NCBI GenBank assembly: GCA_013433145.1
Contig: CM024169.1
Coordinates: 1,240,001 to 1,304,000, forward strand
Direction of reading: 5' to 3'
DNA: 64,000 nucleotides
DNA from: Ascaris suum
Taxonomy: Eukaryota; Nematoda; Chromadorea; Rhabditida; Ascarididae
Part shown: in pieces, positions 13,287 through 28,300 of the stretch
Layout of the letters: each line of letters opens with the position of its first letter
Numbering within the stretch: the first letter of the stretch is position 1
The notes under the pieces: generated by a model
The model's database searches: none
Seen by the model: only the letters and a program-made list of their open reading frames with translations
What the model was told of the DNA's origin: nothing
Made by a program: the position numbers and the translations under genes

Positions 13287-15645
13287 TCGGCTATAATGCA
13301 AATAGCGAAACATTTTTTTTTTTGTGTATTTCGTTGAAGATGGACAAATTATGAGGCGATCCAAAAATTTTTGGGAAAGCATCTTCTCGACTCTAATCTG
13401 AATTTAGATTATGATATGCTTAGAGAAAATGTTATGCATATATGTGGCTTGCATATAAATACGCAAATATTTCCTCATGTTACACAAGTCGATTATCGTT
13501 GAATTGACGCAAAAATAGTAGAACATAGAAAAAAAAAAGAAATACGAAGAAAAACACCCATTAAGAGAGATTGGATATCGATAAAGCCAACTTTATATCG
13601 GAGGATTTTTGCATATTTCAAATTATTTGAATAAAGCGGATATGAAAATTTCCGAATATTTGATGTTTTATTTGTGGGATAATGTTGAGTATTTCATCGA
13701 CTATAGGCAATATTTTGAAGTATTTTACGATGAGTTTTTATTTTTTACTTACAATCTTTCCTAGCCTATCAACCATCTCTATTGCTATTAACTTAATGAA
13801 TATTGTTTCATTATTGTTGTTCCTTTTTTTTTTCTATGGTTTAATGTAAATATATTTGCTTAATTGGTGATCGTTGATCCGACTTGTTTTTTTTTTTTTT
13901 TTGAAAGAAGAAAATGTTTCATCCAGAGAATCAATAATAAAATCCATTGTGAATTCGCATATCGTTCAGCTAACTACGAATAAGTTTCTCGTATAAATAT
14001 TTTCGTATTGCATATATTCAATACAAAAGCCTAATGCGACTAAAATTCTATCATCTCACCTTAATGAGAACAGAAATCTCAAGTGCTGATCACGTTTGTA
14101 AAATTGCAACTCCCCGTTCTCTAGAAATCTCAGGAAGCAAGAAAACATGGATTTTCGATGGCGTTTCTTCCTAACTCTTTAGCCTTCCCAAATAATTATA
14201 TAAGGCAGTTCACCTCGCTTTTCTTAATGCTCGCTTGTTAGTAGTCGGATGGAATATGAAACTCCCATCTGCTTTTATTGACCAATGTCTAATGTTTGCT
14301 TTCTTGGTTTCTGAATTTGAGCCGAAATTCCGATTAAGCAGGATCTGGCCTAAGTTTGAGAACATTTGCTTTGTCCGCCGTTCAGAAAGGTAGTAGAGCT
14401 GTTCCGTCGTCTTCCTTAGGTCTAGAGATGTAAGGCATTGTCCATCAAGATCATCACAGTGCACACAACGGACGAAACTCCTGTACACTACTTCCAGAGT
14501 CCACCACTCTTGTTCGACTTCCCTACCAAGACCGCTTATTCACAATGAAACCAGACAAAGCCCACAGGTGAACCGAACGGCCTAATATACTTTTACGATA
14601 TGATATGACCTGAATACGTGCTCTTAACGGCATATATACGTTCCACCAGAGATAGGACTTTCCAACAAGTCGCCCAAGCCACGTCGGCGATTTCCGGCTC
14701 ATCGGAGTTCCTATTTTTCATGTGCACACGCATTCATAAAACTAGAGAAGCTCAGCTAAACAGTGATATAATTCTGATTGAAGGCAATAACATTGGTTGG
14801 TTGCCGATGAAAGGAAACTTTATGCCAATGGATCGACACGAAGTTGTGAGGGACAAAGCACTAATGGGCGCAAAGACGTGTTTAGCATTGAATACACATT
14901 AGGAATTATTTTAAATGAAGCTATTATTCATGAACAATGGAAATATTCGTGCACATAGGTTTTATTGAAAGCTTTAAGAGCAGAAAAAAATTCACTTAAA
15001 TTATGGAACCGAATATATGACAATTAACTTTGCGTTATCATTGTAAACCGAATACGAACAGAGAATTCGGCTAATAACAAGGATAAAAGCGATTGCAAGA
15101 AAAGCTGCATAATTCAGCCAATTTACGAAAAAAGAACCACATGCTTTACACCTGCGAGATGGTGACATGCCCTAGATGCTAACGCATTCCGCATGATCAA
15201 TCTCGCAGCCAATCCCAACAGCCTGGAAGTCACAAACACAGCAATCATACTGAACTGACTGGTTCATGAGATTCATTTCATGCTATCCTTAGTTTCCTAT
15301 TGTGTAGTGTCTGATGAATGGAAAAGAACTTTAACCAAACAAATGGCCCATCGAAAAACATCCTTCTGGGTCTGGGGCTCTGCAGGACAAATGGCATGGA
15401 CACTACGACACCTTCAACATGCATATTTGGATCAGATTCGGTGGAATATCGTTTTTACATTCGAGCAAGCACATGCATTTATGGCCGAATTCAGCTTATG
15501 AACTAAGAAAAAAAGAGAGACGGTTTCTTTTTTGCCAATAAAAAGAACTAAAAAGATGAACATGATCAATCAACATGAATAACAGCATAAATACGATAAT
15601 ATGAGACGATACAACAAAACAGCATCGATAGAGCACTATTTGCAG
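13287..15645. other. Intergenic region between converging genes
   Basis: No convincing gene. The 13.3-14.1 kb part is AT-rich 3' flank of the EB-module gene. The 14.2-15.5 kb part is less AT-rich and holds several open frames of 60-95 codons on both strands (for example 14618-14902 plus, 15318-15506 plus), none with recognisable domains or paired splice sites. It must contain the 3' UTRs of both genes. Confidence 0.5.
13630..13635 (+). terminator. Candidate poly(A) signal of the EB-module gene
   Basis: AATAAA 344 bases after the stop codon. A second AATAAA lies at 13936-13941. No cDNA evidence is available to choose between them. Confidence 0.3.
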
Positions 15646-16802
15646 TTAACTCTGGAAGAGAGTGTGCACGAATTGTTCATAATCTAATGCGCCGGGCACA
15701 GAACGACCTGACATCGCGTCTGAATAGGGCTTCATTCGCTTTATACAGTACTCGGCCTGTTCCGGAGTCAAGTTCTGAAAGTAAATAATTACCACTCTTT
15801 AAATAGACAAGAATAAATTCGTTTTTATGTTTGATAATCACAGGTGATATTAAGGTATGAAGCATAATCGAACTCTGCAACTCTGCGAAAACTTAGTCGC
15901 TGTGAGAGCTTGGAAACAACATTGGAAAATACCACTTAAATCAATAGATGCAATCATTGTGAAACAGAATGCACCTGATATTGCGTATAATTAAATTTAA
16001 GCGAAACGACCATCTATACGAGAAAAATTTGCTAAAATAATCGCCAAATACATATAAACTTACCGCATAAAGCTCCTCGGCAGTGACATATGGCCGGAAT
16101 TCCTTGGATAGTGCACGGAATGCGCTTTCGATCTCCTCGCTTGACTGAATATTTTCCGTTTCCTTCGAAATCATGAACGCCATGTACTCTTGCAATGTGA
16201 CGTAGCCGTCCCTGTTCGGGTCGACGATATCCAGAATTCTTTGGAACTCAGGTTCCGGCTGACCCTCGTCAACCATCGGAAGGTCATAACCGAGGGCCCG
16301 CAAGCAGCTCTTGAATTGTTGATGGTCAAGACGGCCACACTTCTCCTGAAATATTTTTTTAAATTTAAACAAATGAGTCGAAAACCTGCCAAAAGCGATA
16401 AATGGAAAAGAACGAGTGAAATCATCACGAGCAAGTGTCAAGCTGCGAACAGATTGAGCTTATTTGACGGCTTCATCAGGGAGTTCCTTAATCAACATTT
16501 AGACAATGACTAGTTAAAGTGATCTCCTTTCCCTTTGCGACCTGTCTGTGCCGATCAGACACTTGAAAAACTTCACTAGTATCACGAATGAGGATACTTT
16601 TCCATCGGCTCTGCTGAGTCTATCGTCGGCATAAATATAAAAGATTACCTTATCGAAATGTTTGAACATCATGGAGAATTCTCTGAGAGCCTCTTCGGTG
16701 ACACCTGATTGATTGCGAGCTTGGATTTGTTGCTCAAGATTGTGCTGCATTCTCATTGCCAACTGATCTAGTTGATCCCAAGCTTGCGCCAATCCCACCG
16801 TA
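15646..16802 (-). CDS. spc-1: spc-1 C-terminal EF-hand (calmodulin-like) domain
   Basis: Exons 16802-16649, 16345-16064 and 15774-15646. Two EF-hand loops are visible: [13 protein letters not shown], which is split by an intron after DK, and [13 protein letters not shown], a canonical calcium-binding loop. The further EF-hand-like region [19 protein letters not shown] and the terminal [10 protein letters not shown]...FVHTLFQS follow the alpha-II layout. This domain lies near the beta-spectrin actin-binding end and may be calcium-sensitive. In the first loop a cysteine replaces the usual Ser/Asn-type position of vertebrate alpha-II. Confidence 0.95.
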
Positions 16803-19800
16803 CTATAAAAACAATAACAATCCATTTCAATTCTCACACTTTACATTAAGAGATCACGCAAAAAAAAAAACCCAAAAGTGGTAAATAGGGCTAACTCGCT
16901 GAGCACACAAACTTTTCAGTGAATTACTATACCCATCTGCGTCTTGCTGAGCAGCAAAGCAGCACGATGTCCTTCACTAATCAAGATAACGAAAAAATTT
17001 CAAAGCATTGAAGCTAAGCTCAATGACAGCAAAAACTGCTTCACTTAACAACAATGCAAGTACTTATAAAATGAAACCGTTTACAAAGGAAAATTTTATT
17101 TCGAAGCAGAATTCCAAAAAGCGATTCAATATTCAGCCAAAATTATGCAATCATATTTGCATAGAACCATACAGTCTCATTTTTGAATTTAAAAAAACGT
17201 AAAGATAAGAATTATTAAGCAAATGAAATGCACCAATTACGAACGCAATAACTACGCAAATATAAATCCTCATATCAAACGAAAAAAGATAAAGCAACCA
17301 ACACTTTACCTGTGCTCGGTATATCGATTGTCAAGAATGAGGTATTCCTCGAGAAGTGCACCCAAATCTTCGATTTTCTTCAGCTGTGCGCGGTTATTTT
17401 TAACGTCAACTGCCTGAAGAGCAAGTGGATAAGTGACTCAACACAAATCAATACGCGCAATGCAACAACACCGAGCATCCAACCGCTATGTCTGCGATGC
17501 TTCGGGAATAACAAAGAAATTCGCTACACATCAAGTGCTCAACCAAGCACAAATAACAACGTTCCAAATCTTTTGAAAATATGCTTCAATCTGAAGCACT
17601 TCAAATGCGCTATCATAGCGATTTCGAAATTAAACTTATGTGCGTACCTTTTCTCTTCATATGTACATGTTTCACGTAGCCAAATGGCGAACGCTAGCTC
17701 AAATACGCATTTGTGCACGTTTCATTGCAATCCATCTAATCAGTCATTCACATTATAACGATCAAAGGGATGGTCATGATGGTAAGCATCAAAGCTCTGT
17801 GAACGCACATCGGTCATTTCCGAAGGAATTTATAGAAGAAATGAGGAGGTATGCCGGAGGGTCTTTTTCATCTCGCTCATCTAACAACCTCATAGGTTGC
17901 CAACGAAAAGCAGAGTACACAAAACAGCATTTCCACGCATCAACTGCCTCAACCGCCCACACAAACCGTCAACAAAAGAATCGTTTTTTGACACCACACA
18001 GGTCAACAGGTAAGCGAGCTATTTAGCATCCTTGAATGTAATTCCTTTCGGAATTGATGGTTCAATGATAAAGACAGAGCAAAAGAACATAAGGTTATCC
18101 ATGGTGTGAACTACCTCCGTTAAAATTTCACGGCCGCAGTGGTCATCGAGTTGAAACTATCGTACACTGAGACATGCACGTAAGATAAGCACATGGAGTT
18201 ATGTACATATACACATAAAGAACATCGTCATGATGCGCTTTTATAAAGCGCAACTTTTAAAAAGCACGCTACGTGCTCTTTATTAAAAGAAGTTCCCATG
18301 GGTTCTTTCCCGACAGCAAAACTTCACAACCCGGGCGTTTCTTTACAGTGCAATACTAGTTTTTAGATAATACAGACGATTCACTTATCTAATAGAGATG
18401 AAGACGTCCTATCTTTCAGCATTATACGCCTCTCCAATTCCAATCAAGACCTCACATTTCAACAATGATCAAAACTTTATGACCTTCCGTTTGAGAAGCT
18501 CAAGTTGTTCTTCCAGTGTACCACTCGTCTCCATCATCGCAGCACGTGTTTCGGTGAGCCACTGATGGAATGCATTCGCCTGTCTCGCGAAGTCACGACG
18601 CAATTTATCATTATCTTCTTGACGTCGATGCTCCTTCTGGAGCTCCAACTCTCGCTCCTTTAATATCAACGTTTAATTATCAACCACATACAAACTTTAC
18701 ATTATCGACATCATTTAAAAAAAAAAAACTATAAGCATGCAGTTAGAATAGCGCTACGCTATCATGTTACAACAACTAAACCTTCATGCATTCGCAGTCC
18801 TTTTAAGAGATTCCCCACATTGAGTTCAACATATCATTATTTAGCAACAAATTCGAAATGAATTCTCAAATTTATCAAATTACATCTAAAAATGCAAAAA
18901 GCGAGGAATAAAAATACTCGCCAAAATGACTGCTCGATGGATTCAATTCTCAAGTTCGTCGAAGAAATTAAACTATCATAGTGCTGTTCGAATCAACTCA
19001 ACAAACTTCAATAAAACTAAACGCGCATATTAATAGTTGTCCTTCATTTGTATGCGTACTTATATCTATACTGGTAAATATATTTCTAGAATTTTTATTT
19101 TGCTAGGCAATCATTCAACTATCAAGTTAGTCAATAAAATTAATGCATCGTGTTCACTATTCCGGAAAATTGCCTATTCCTATTCCGGAAAGTAGCTTAT
19201 TCCTGGAAAATAGCCTGATCTTACTCACTTAGCCAATCATTCACATATTTGCTTGGCCAGACCGCAAACATAAAACAAAGTAGATGTTAGACAATCTTGT
19301 CGACTATCATGTTCGACTGATACCATCAGCTCCACACTACTATAACGACCATCCTAAAATAAGCCCACCTCAATGATTCTTCTCATATACCTTAATGATC
19401 TTTTGCAAATTTCGCCAAGTCTCTTCAAGCGCGTCCATAGTGAACCATGTATACGGGTTGGGGCCGACGTTGAACGATTTGATCTGCTTATCAAGTAGCT
19501 GCAACTGCTTGAAATCTTCCTCAGCAGTTGATAATGATTTGTGAAATTCGGCGTGCGCCTCGCGCAATGCGCTAATCTCCTCCAGTGAGTTGCATCGTAC
19601 TGGATCCGTCAGGTCTTCTTCAGCGTTCTCGAACCAGGAATTGAATGCTGATGCCTAGAAAGAAAATAATGCTTTTTTTCAATGATCTTGACGGTCTTTA
19701 TAAACTCTTCAAATAAAACGAATCCATCAGAATTCAGTATTAATAAATATTCAAAAAGTGAAGTAATCAGTAAAACGAAGTACTGGACGCTAGACCTCCT

Positions 19801-22298
19801 CCTTATGGCACATCGAATTCGGATAGCCGGGAAGGTTCGAATAAGTCAAGAAACTGACAAAAATCAACGAAGAATTTCATAAAATACTTTGACTCACGCT
19901 CCTCTTCAAACTGGTTAAAAAGTGATTAATGCCGCAAAAGTTATTTTACCTCAAGATCGCAAGCTTACGACATGGCAGATATTTCAACGAAAATTCATGA
20001 CACCACATACCACCCCAAAGATACTTTAACCACCTAGAAGAGTACCTTCTTGGCAAAAGTGAGATACAGCTCCTCGATTTGCTTGTATTGGTCTTGCATC
20101 TTCAGTAACTTTTGACGTCTAGCCTCCGAATTGGCGAGTAGCTGTTGCCATCTAGCGATCACATTCTCATGCCGCTTCTCGATGTTAGGTGTTTGTGCGT
20201 GATGAGCATTGACCAACTGGTCCTTCAATTCGGTGATTCGCTGAATACCCTCATGCTCGAACGCATTCAGACCCGCATCGAATGCTTCCTGCTTGGTCAA
20301 CAGAATTTGCACTGACGACAGATCCCGACCGAAATCGTCCGAACGTACCTGCTGCTCCTTCTCAGCTTAAATATAAAGAATAATTACTATCCCATATCCA
20401 GCACAGTTTATTCAACAGGGTGGAAACAAAACTCATTCCAGAGTCCACCTGAGATCACGAAATTTTCAGAAACCTATGAAGCATTAATAAAGTCCCATTG
20501 ACAAGATTAACTCTTCGCAGAAATTAGGATGCATGGGAATCATAGATTTTCAGCTCTACGCTTTTACGCCAGCTTCTCTCACAACAGGATATGAACACAG
20601 GACGTTGCTGATTGACAAGTACCACTTCATTCTTCAAATCCGTCAAGAAATTCTTTTCCCTGGAAACACAGATCTAAAAAGGTTTACGAATAAATGCACT
20701 AACCGATCCAGCTCTCTACCACGTCACATTTCCACATAAACTGCAGATATGCACTATTGTCGCGTAGACGCTGCAGTCTTCGTCTTGCCAACTCAGCGAT
20801 TTCGTTGAGTCGGTTACGTAGTTGCTCACATCTTGCCTTGATCATCGGACTGTGATGATTGCCCGCTTCGATCAACTAAAACATTACAATAAACCGACCC
20901 ATCGACGTCAGCAAAAGATATCGCTTGGACTATATTTTAAAGAATACTGATATTTGGAACTTCACAGCTAAAGAGGGCACTATAAAAACGATTTCAGATA
21001 TATTTGATATTTACCCATTTTCATTAAGACATCATCCATAATCACTCAAAATCTTTAAAGAATACATCCTGGATATTCATCTAACCCGCAAAAAATAATC
21101 TATATATTACAAAACAAGTGTGAGCGAAACAAATTTAAAGCAGGAGATGAATATTGCTGTGTTAAGCATGAATGGCAATTACAAATAGAAATAAAGTTCA
21201 GCGCAGAAGAAATAAAAGCAAATAAAAACACCAATCGTTGTCTTCCATTCGCTGCCAAAACACTAATAACTTGTTAAAAAGAATCACACTACGAATCTTC
21301 CGTTGAATAAATGAGATTAGACTTTGAAGAGAGTGGAAAAAGTAAAGAACAGAGTAATAAAGAATGATGAATGAGAAAACTGCAAACCTTCTGGCCCTCT
21401 TCGATGAGCTGATTGACTCTCTGAGTGTGAAGTGCGAGATCGGCATCGAACGCATCATGTTTCTTGAGAAGCCCTTGCACACCGGCCATATTCTCCCCGA
21501 AATTGTCCGACGAGAGAATTTGTTGCTTCTCATTCATCCACGCTTCCTCCTCCTCCACTTTACCAACGAAGATTTGAAAATCTTCACTCTCGCTCAATTT
21601 TTGATGTCTGCAATCAACAAAATAAAGCTCTCTATAGGGTACAGCAAACCGTGTGAGATGTGGTTGCGATTTTGATTAGAGAAAGGAGATTGTTGGGAAG
21701 GGACAGAAAATTCAAATGCGGCAAAAATCCAGGAAAATCAGCGCCATATCGCGTCAAAAAATAATCAATTGTTGATAAATTTGTCAACTATTTCAAAGTC
21801 CCTTTAATATTCAGCAATGCATCTTCCTAAAATGAAAAGCATTTTGTGCGGTATTAAAGACATGAAAATTATTCCGATACACACCTCTGCCCTGTGATAT
21901 TGCGAATTTGATCCCAACTCTCCTCGAGTGCTGCCATTCTTTGACGTATTTCTGGCACACAAACATCTGACGATTGCAATAGCTCAAGTCCTTTCTCTCT
22001 CACCAACTGCATCTGAGGCTCATGAGATGCCAACTCGTTATCCAAACGTCGATGCTTCTTGCGAAGATTCTGCACTCCTGTCAGATCACGACCGTAGTCA
22101 TCACTCGATACCAACAGCTTCTTCTCCCTAAACCAACAACATTTCGAAACTTTATTCAGAATAGCGAGATATTAAACCGCACACTTTAGATTCGACCAAC
22201 TGCGCTTGTTTCGCCGATCTGCTAGCTACAAAAAGCCCTTAATGAAGAAATGAACTCTGAAAGGTTGTAGTCTACAGAAACGGGCAACCTACGGCGAT

Positions 22299-22392
<94 letters not shown>

Positions 22393-25300
22393 AAGCATAG
22401 GAAGCCTGGCTGAGGTCTTTCAAAAAACCTTACTCTCAAATGGCACCCTGCAGCAACAAACCACATCAAAAGCGAGCTGCAGACACCTATCCTCAAGTTC
22501 GATATACTGCAGGTTTCATATTATTCTTTAAAGTTCAGAAATTGTTACTACTAAAACCTGAGTCTAATTCCCCTCTTCCTCCCGTCCAAAATCGAAAAAT
22601 TGCTGTAGCAACTCGGATGTTCCAATGAAGAATCAAAACTATGAGTCCACTCTTCACGAAACGTCTAAAAAATCGAACTCTAACGCAAATGTGCGAGACT
22701 ACACTCGAATTCTTATATAAGAATATAAACATCTACAACGGTGCGTAAGGAACAAACAAGACTATCGACCACTTAAAAAGAAACATCCTTACTTTATCCA
22801 CGCTTCCTCATCATCGATATCACGAATAAACTGATGTACCGTAATCGCTTTATTTAGTTTCTCGCGACGAACATCGGCCATATTACGCACCTTCTCGTAA
22901 CGCTCATTTATAGCCTGAATATCAATACCATTAATAATTCAATAAACGAATTTCACTAATGAAAACTGAAAAAAAAAGTCCAAAACATTGACGGCCAACT
23001 TTCCTTAGAAGCGCTACAAAAATATCTCAATCATCCCCTCACTCTCATATATATCTAATAACAATTAGTCTAAACCAATGACAACCGGCCTATGAAGAAT
23101 TCCCCTTTAGAAAGCTATGCTTATGCGTACATAATCAAAAAACTTACTACAAACTCGAAAGCGTATTACAGGGTAAAAACAAACTTGACGGCAAAACTTG
23201 ACGCTCATCTTGCTGACTTTATCTATAACTATATACAACTTCAACTTCCTCTTCGCTGCACTCGAAACCGAGTTGAATTGCCAAATCAGCAAAACAGGAT
23301 TTACACATCAAATGACCAACCCGTCGTCTGTTTTCAATTTCGGGTTGATCGAATTGGCCACTTTCCAAGAGGCTATCTGCTTGTGTGTTCATCTCGGAGA
23401 CACGATCTGCATGTGCCGTAATATCCGCTTCGAGAAGTTGATGCTTCTTGAGGAGATTTTCTATCGACGCCAAGTCCTTACCATAGTCTTCCGAAGCGAG
23501 CAATGCTGTATTCAATTATCCAATTCAAAACGCTCGTATAAACACTTCCAAAAAAAAAAATGGCACAAACCCTTACTGCATATAAGTTAAAACTGCAGAA
23601 GTGACAATATTAACGCCTCTTTTTCCATTCGTTTCCTTACCACCAACAATAATAGCGAAACAAAATCAAATTTTCGCAAGAAACAAACTAAATCCGAATA
23701 AAATAACGAAAAAAATAACAAACATTAATACTAGTAACCAAAAAATAGTTTAACCAGAGTAAACTTATGGCTGTCAAAGAGTAAGTCGGGGAAATGACCA
23801 TTTACATCTCAAAGACAAAAAGAGAATTCTATAACGCTGAGGCAATTTTCTAGAATCGCAGAATATGCGACATCGAATTGACGTAGCATCACAGTTCATA
23901 AGATTAAAAAAAATAGCTTGAGGAAGATGTTCGCATAAAACAAAAACAGAGCGAAAACAAACTTTCGACTTCACCGAGCCAGAACTCGAGATCCTTAACG
24001 GCGGCCATGAAACTCTTCTGCTTATTCGCCTCTTTGAGACGATAACTCTTCTCGGAAGTCGTCTTCACCAGCAATTCCCATTGGTCATTGAGAGCTTTCA
24101 ACCGTTGTGACACCGCATCCTTTAATTTCAATCAATTACTTACTCTTTGAAGTGGCTATCATATAGTAAGTCCACAAAGATGCACCTCAGTTCTCATCTA
24201 TACCCACCACAAGATACCTAAGTATTTACTGAGGCAAAAGAATCCCAATTCTATTTCAGTTCATTATTGACTGCTCTAGCGACATTTACCTAAAAACATG
24301 AGTTACTATACAAAAACATTCTCAACCTCTTCAACAGTTAACTAATAAAATGGATTTTCAAAACCCATAGTTAACCACCTCTCTCATCATCCATTTACAA
24401 TTCTTCAGCACCTTTCTAGCATGGAAATATCTTGTTAAATTTGTGGACGAGTGGGCTCTAATGATAACACTCAACAAATTTACTGCAATGGCTTCTGTTA
24501 ATCATTTCGTTATCACGACGAAACTCGAGAAGCAATAAAACTTTGAAAAGAAATTCAAAAAGGCGATTCATTTTTTATTATCGAATTAAAAAAAAATTTT
24601 TTTCTTTCGAAAATTTTAGCAACCTATTTAACAAAGAAAATTATTCAGATTAACCCATGAAACTGCTTTGGCCAAAGTTCGATTTCTATGTAAAAGGTTA
24701 AAAATCCAAACAAAAAGTTTTCCCAATCGGCATTTCCCGTCAACTAAACACTCTTCTCACTGTCGACTCCGACTTCACTAGGCATCAACCCATTCATTTA
24801 CCTTGTCTAGTTCAATGACATTTATTTGTCGTCTCTTAGTCCTTCTCCACTCAATTTTCCCAATCGCAATCACGAACAACTAACTATCTCTAGACGAAAT
24901 AAAGGTTTTTAGCATGCGTGTTAGTGGGATTTCACCGCACAACACAAAGAAAAATCACAAGACAACATATAGGTTAGAAGGGAATTTTTAACGCTTGCAG
25001 ATGGAACCTCTCCCCCAGCGCATTTGCTTCCGTCAATGAGATTCTGCCCAGCGGTTATCAACGTCGCAATACGATCAGCATTTGCGGCCAATTCAGCTTC
25101 GAATGCTTGTTGCTTTTGATGTTTTTGTTGAATATGCGTCGGATCTCTATAGCTCTCCTCTTGAGCCACTTGGAACTTCTCAGCGATCCAATTCTCAATC
25201 TCATCGGCATCTCTCGAGAATTGTTGCAGTGTTTGCGATTCACCCAATTTGCTGCGTTTCTCGATTAACGCACTCTTTAGACGTTCCCAACGTTGCAGAA

Positions 25301-28300
25301 TTTGATCACGTTTATCCGCAACTGCATCCTTTTCATAGTGATCTTGATTAATGAGTTGATTCGCAAATGTTTGTAGACCTGAGATCTTCTCTTGTTGTGA
25401 GGCGATCGCCTAGAAAAATCCACTTTTATATTCGTTGAAAAATCTTCTCAACAAATAAAATGAAGTAAAATCAAAATTTTCCCCTTATATGCAAAACATT
25501 CCCGGTAATTAATCGGTAATTTAGTATAAACAGTCCATTGCGAAATAGATACAACGAATAAATTCCTCTTAGAAAAGTTTAATAGTGAATTATAGACGAC
25601 TTTTGGTAAGTTTCATCACAGCGACCTTCGCAGAGATATCTTCAGCGATAATTTAACCGACATTTCCGCCACTTCAAGCAAGATTCAAGGTCGGATCTTG
25701 ATATATATAACTAAAACTATGGGATACAACTGAAATGGGTCAACTACAACCTATTAAAAGTGCCATTTAGACGCAACATTGGCCTACAATCCGAGTCAAC
25801 TCACTTTATCGAAATCTTCATGTTTCTTGATAAGACTCTCAACGTTGTCGCCGGTATCCTCTTGATTAAGGAATGCCTCACGTGCGCTCATCCACGTATC
25901 GGCCTGTTCACAATCACGATAGAAAAGTTGCAGTTCCAAGCATTGATCCAAAATATGGCGTCGGCGAACCCATGCACTGCAATAACTCTCTTAATGAAAC
26001 ATATTAGGCAACGGAGATTATTGCTAAAATATCTAAAATAATATTAACACTTTTATCGTTATTAAAGTGAAAAGAAATAAATGCAATAAATAAAAAGAAA
26101 ATTTAAGAACAACTGAATAACTTCTAAGTGAGCCTTTGCCTAGTCTCATCATTTGCCATTCCCTTCAATGAAATATTACTCTTCAAGCTTCTGTCTCGCA
26201 TCGTTAACATCATCGAGTCGTTGTTTGATATTTTCAGATGCATAGTGATGGCTATTGAGCAGTTGGTTGCCGAATTGCTCGAAGGCGTGGAACGTCGCCG
26301 CACGCGAGTCAATCTCTGTGCGATATTCCTGATGGCGTTCCAACAACGCCTCCGCACCAGTCACGTCATTCGCCAATTCGTCGCTTGATACTGTAACCTC
26401 AACTCCTTTATATTCTAGCCTCTCCCTCCTTCATTTTCTCTCTTTAAAAACTACAATAAAATATTAAATCCGTCTATAATTCCGTTGCAAAAAAACCGCA
26501 AAAAATTTTGCGCAGATCTCGTCCTCGAAGGAGGTATGGATGAATGTCTAGCCCTTCTATTTCACCTCCAGCACTTTTATAGACACTTCCTTCCCAATTT
26601 CCCCAAAATTCCACACGCGCCAAGATATTCCCCTAAGTCTATTTAAATACTTCCATGCTTTCTGTTTATATTTCAATTACATGTGATGTTTTCTGTCTAT
26701 TTGATTACTGCAAAATATAACATTTCAAACAAATTTCAATAATCAATTACGATAAATGCACCACTACTCACCTTCTATCCGACTCACATTTATAATTTCT
26801 AAATTATTCCTCTAATTCGACCGCAAATTTTACAATAGTAAATTCATTCAAAAACCTAATAAACTATTTCCAAGCAATTCTACAAAACTTGAAGTAGAGA
26901 ATTTAAAAAATCTACCCAGCTGGTTCATCGCAGCGATCCACTGCATGAGATCACGGAAATCCGACAGGAATCGTTGGTAATCATAGCTATCGAGTAGTTT
27001 CTCCTTGCGATTATTGGCCTTAGCAGTTAGTCTATTCCACTGCTCGTTAATTTCACGTTGCAGGTCGTAGATCTGCTCCGCCGCCTCAGGGTGCGTCTGA
27101 CGTAAGCGATTCGCCTTCTCATCTAGTGTTTTGATCTAAAACATTTATAATGCCAAGTTAATTACACAGCACATACATATGAAACAAACCTAAGCCTGCC
27201 ATATTAAGGATATAAAGACTTGTACAGTTCCCCCACGGCTAAACCAGCTGGTCGGCACCTGAAGGCGGCGTAAGATCATCAAAACCAGTCGGCAACAGAA
27301 GGTTAAGCTTTTTTTGCAACTTTCCAGTGCAGTCAAGCTTAACTTGTAATACTTTCATTGCAAAACCAACTTTCCTTAATAACTCTTCTAATGCGAAACT
27401 TTGCGTAAAAAAAGTTTCTCTCAAGGTGAGAGCCATAACAGACACAAGAATTAAAATGTTTAGAGCGGCATCGCCTCCAAACTAAAGGTTACAATCCTCA
27501 ATTTCTGGTTACCTCAACCTTTTGACCGCTGGTCAGCTCTGAGCTAAACAGCATTTCAACTCTAAGCCATAGTGGGTTAACCATTAATTAACAAAACGTA
27601 AGGCAACCTGGCTGTCACTAAACAGTGATGACCATCAAAAATCATTGAAGATGACCAATATTCCAGTAATTCGAAGAAAAAAAATAATAAAAGAATATAA
27701 TATGAAAAGTGAACAAATTAAAAGAAGTAACAATTGAATTACACCAAATTTCAGAAGAAAAATCCATCAAAAGAATTTCTCAGAAAAACCTCTTTCGCCA
27801 TAATACATAAAATTCTTCTTTCTAAATATCAACGAAAAGATTCTAAAGGGCAGTTCCACCATTACCGAACCCTTCAGCTTTTATCATTAAATGCTTGCCT
27901 TTAAGCTAAACTCCATTAAAGTGTAGCCCTCAAATGCTCATGTCGAAATATCGAAGGCACAACACTCACCTTATCCCCAAGCGCGGCCAGATCTCTTTCG
28001 ACACCTTCATGTTTGCGTTGTAGAGCCTGTACGGATCTCAGATCCCTACCGAAATCTTCCGAATCGAGAGCTTCGTCCTTCTCTAGAATCCAGTCCTTTG
28101 TCTCATCGATATCACGATGGAATCGTTGCACCTCATGTGCTGAGCCTAATTGCTGTTCACGTTGTTCGGTTTGCTCCTCGAGTGCGCGCCATCTCGCATT
28201 CAAATCCTTTAAAATGAGCAATTCACATCAATTCAACGAGTTTCTAGAAGATAATCGATCCATAAAGTGTCGTGAAAAAACTCCTTATGTATTCGTCTCC

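Noticed and set aside
21364..21675. Plus-strand frame of 103 codons
   Set aside because: Antisense shadow of spc-1 exon 21388-21607. The same holds for plus frames at 23198-23590, 25082-25351, 25760-26041, 28013-28324 and 28665-29123.
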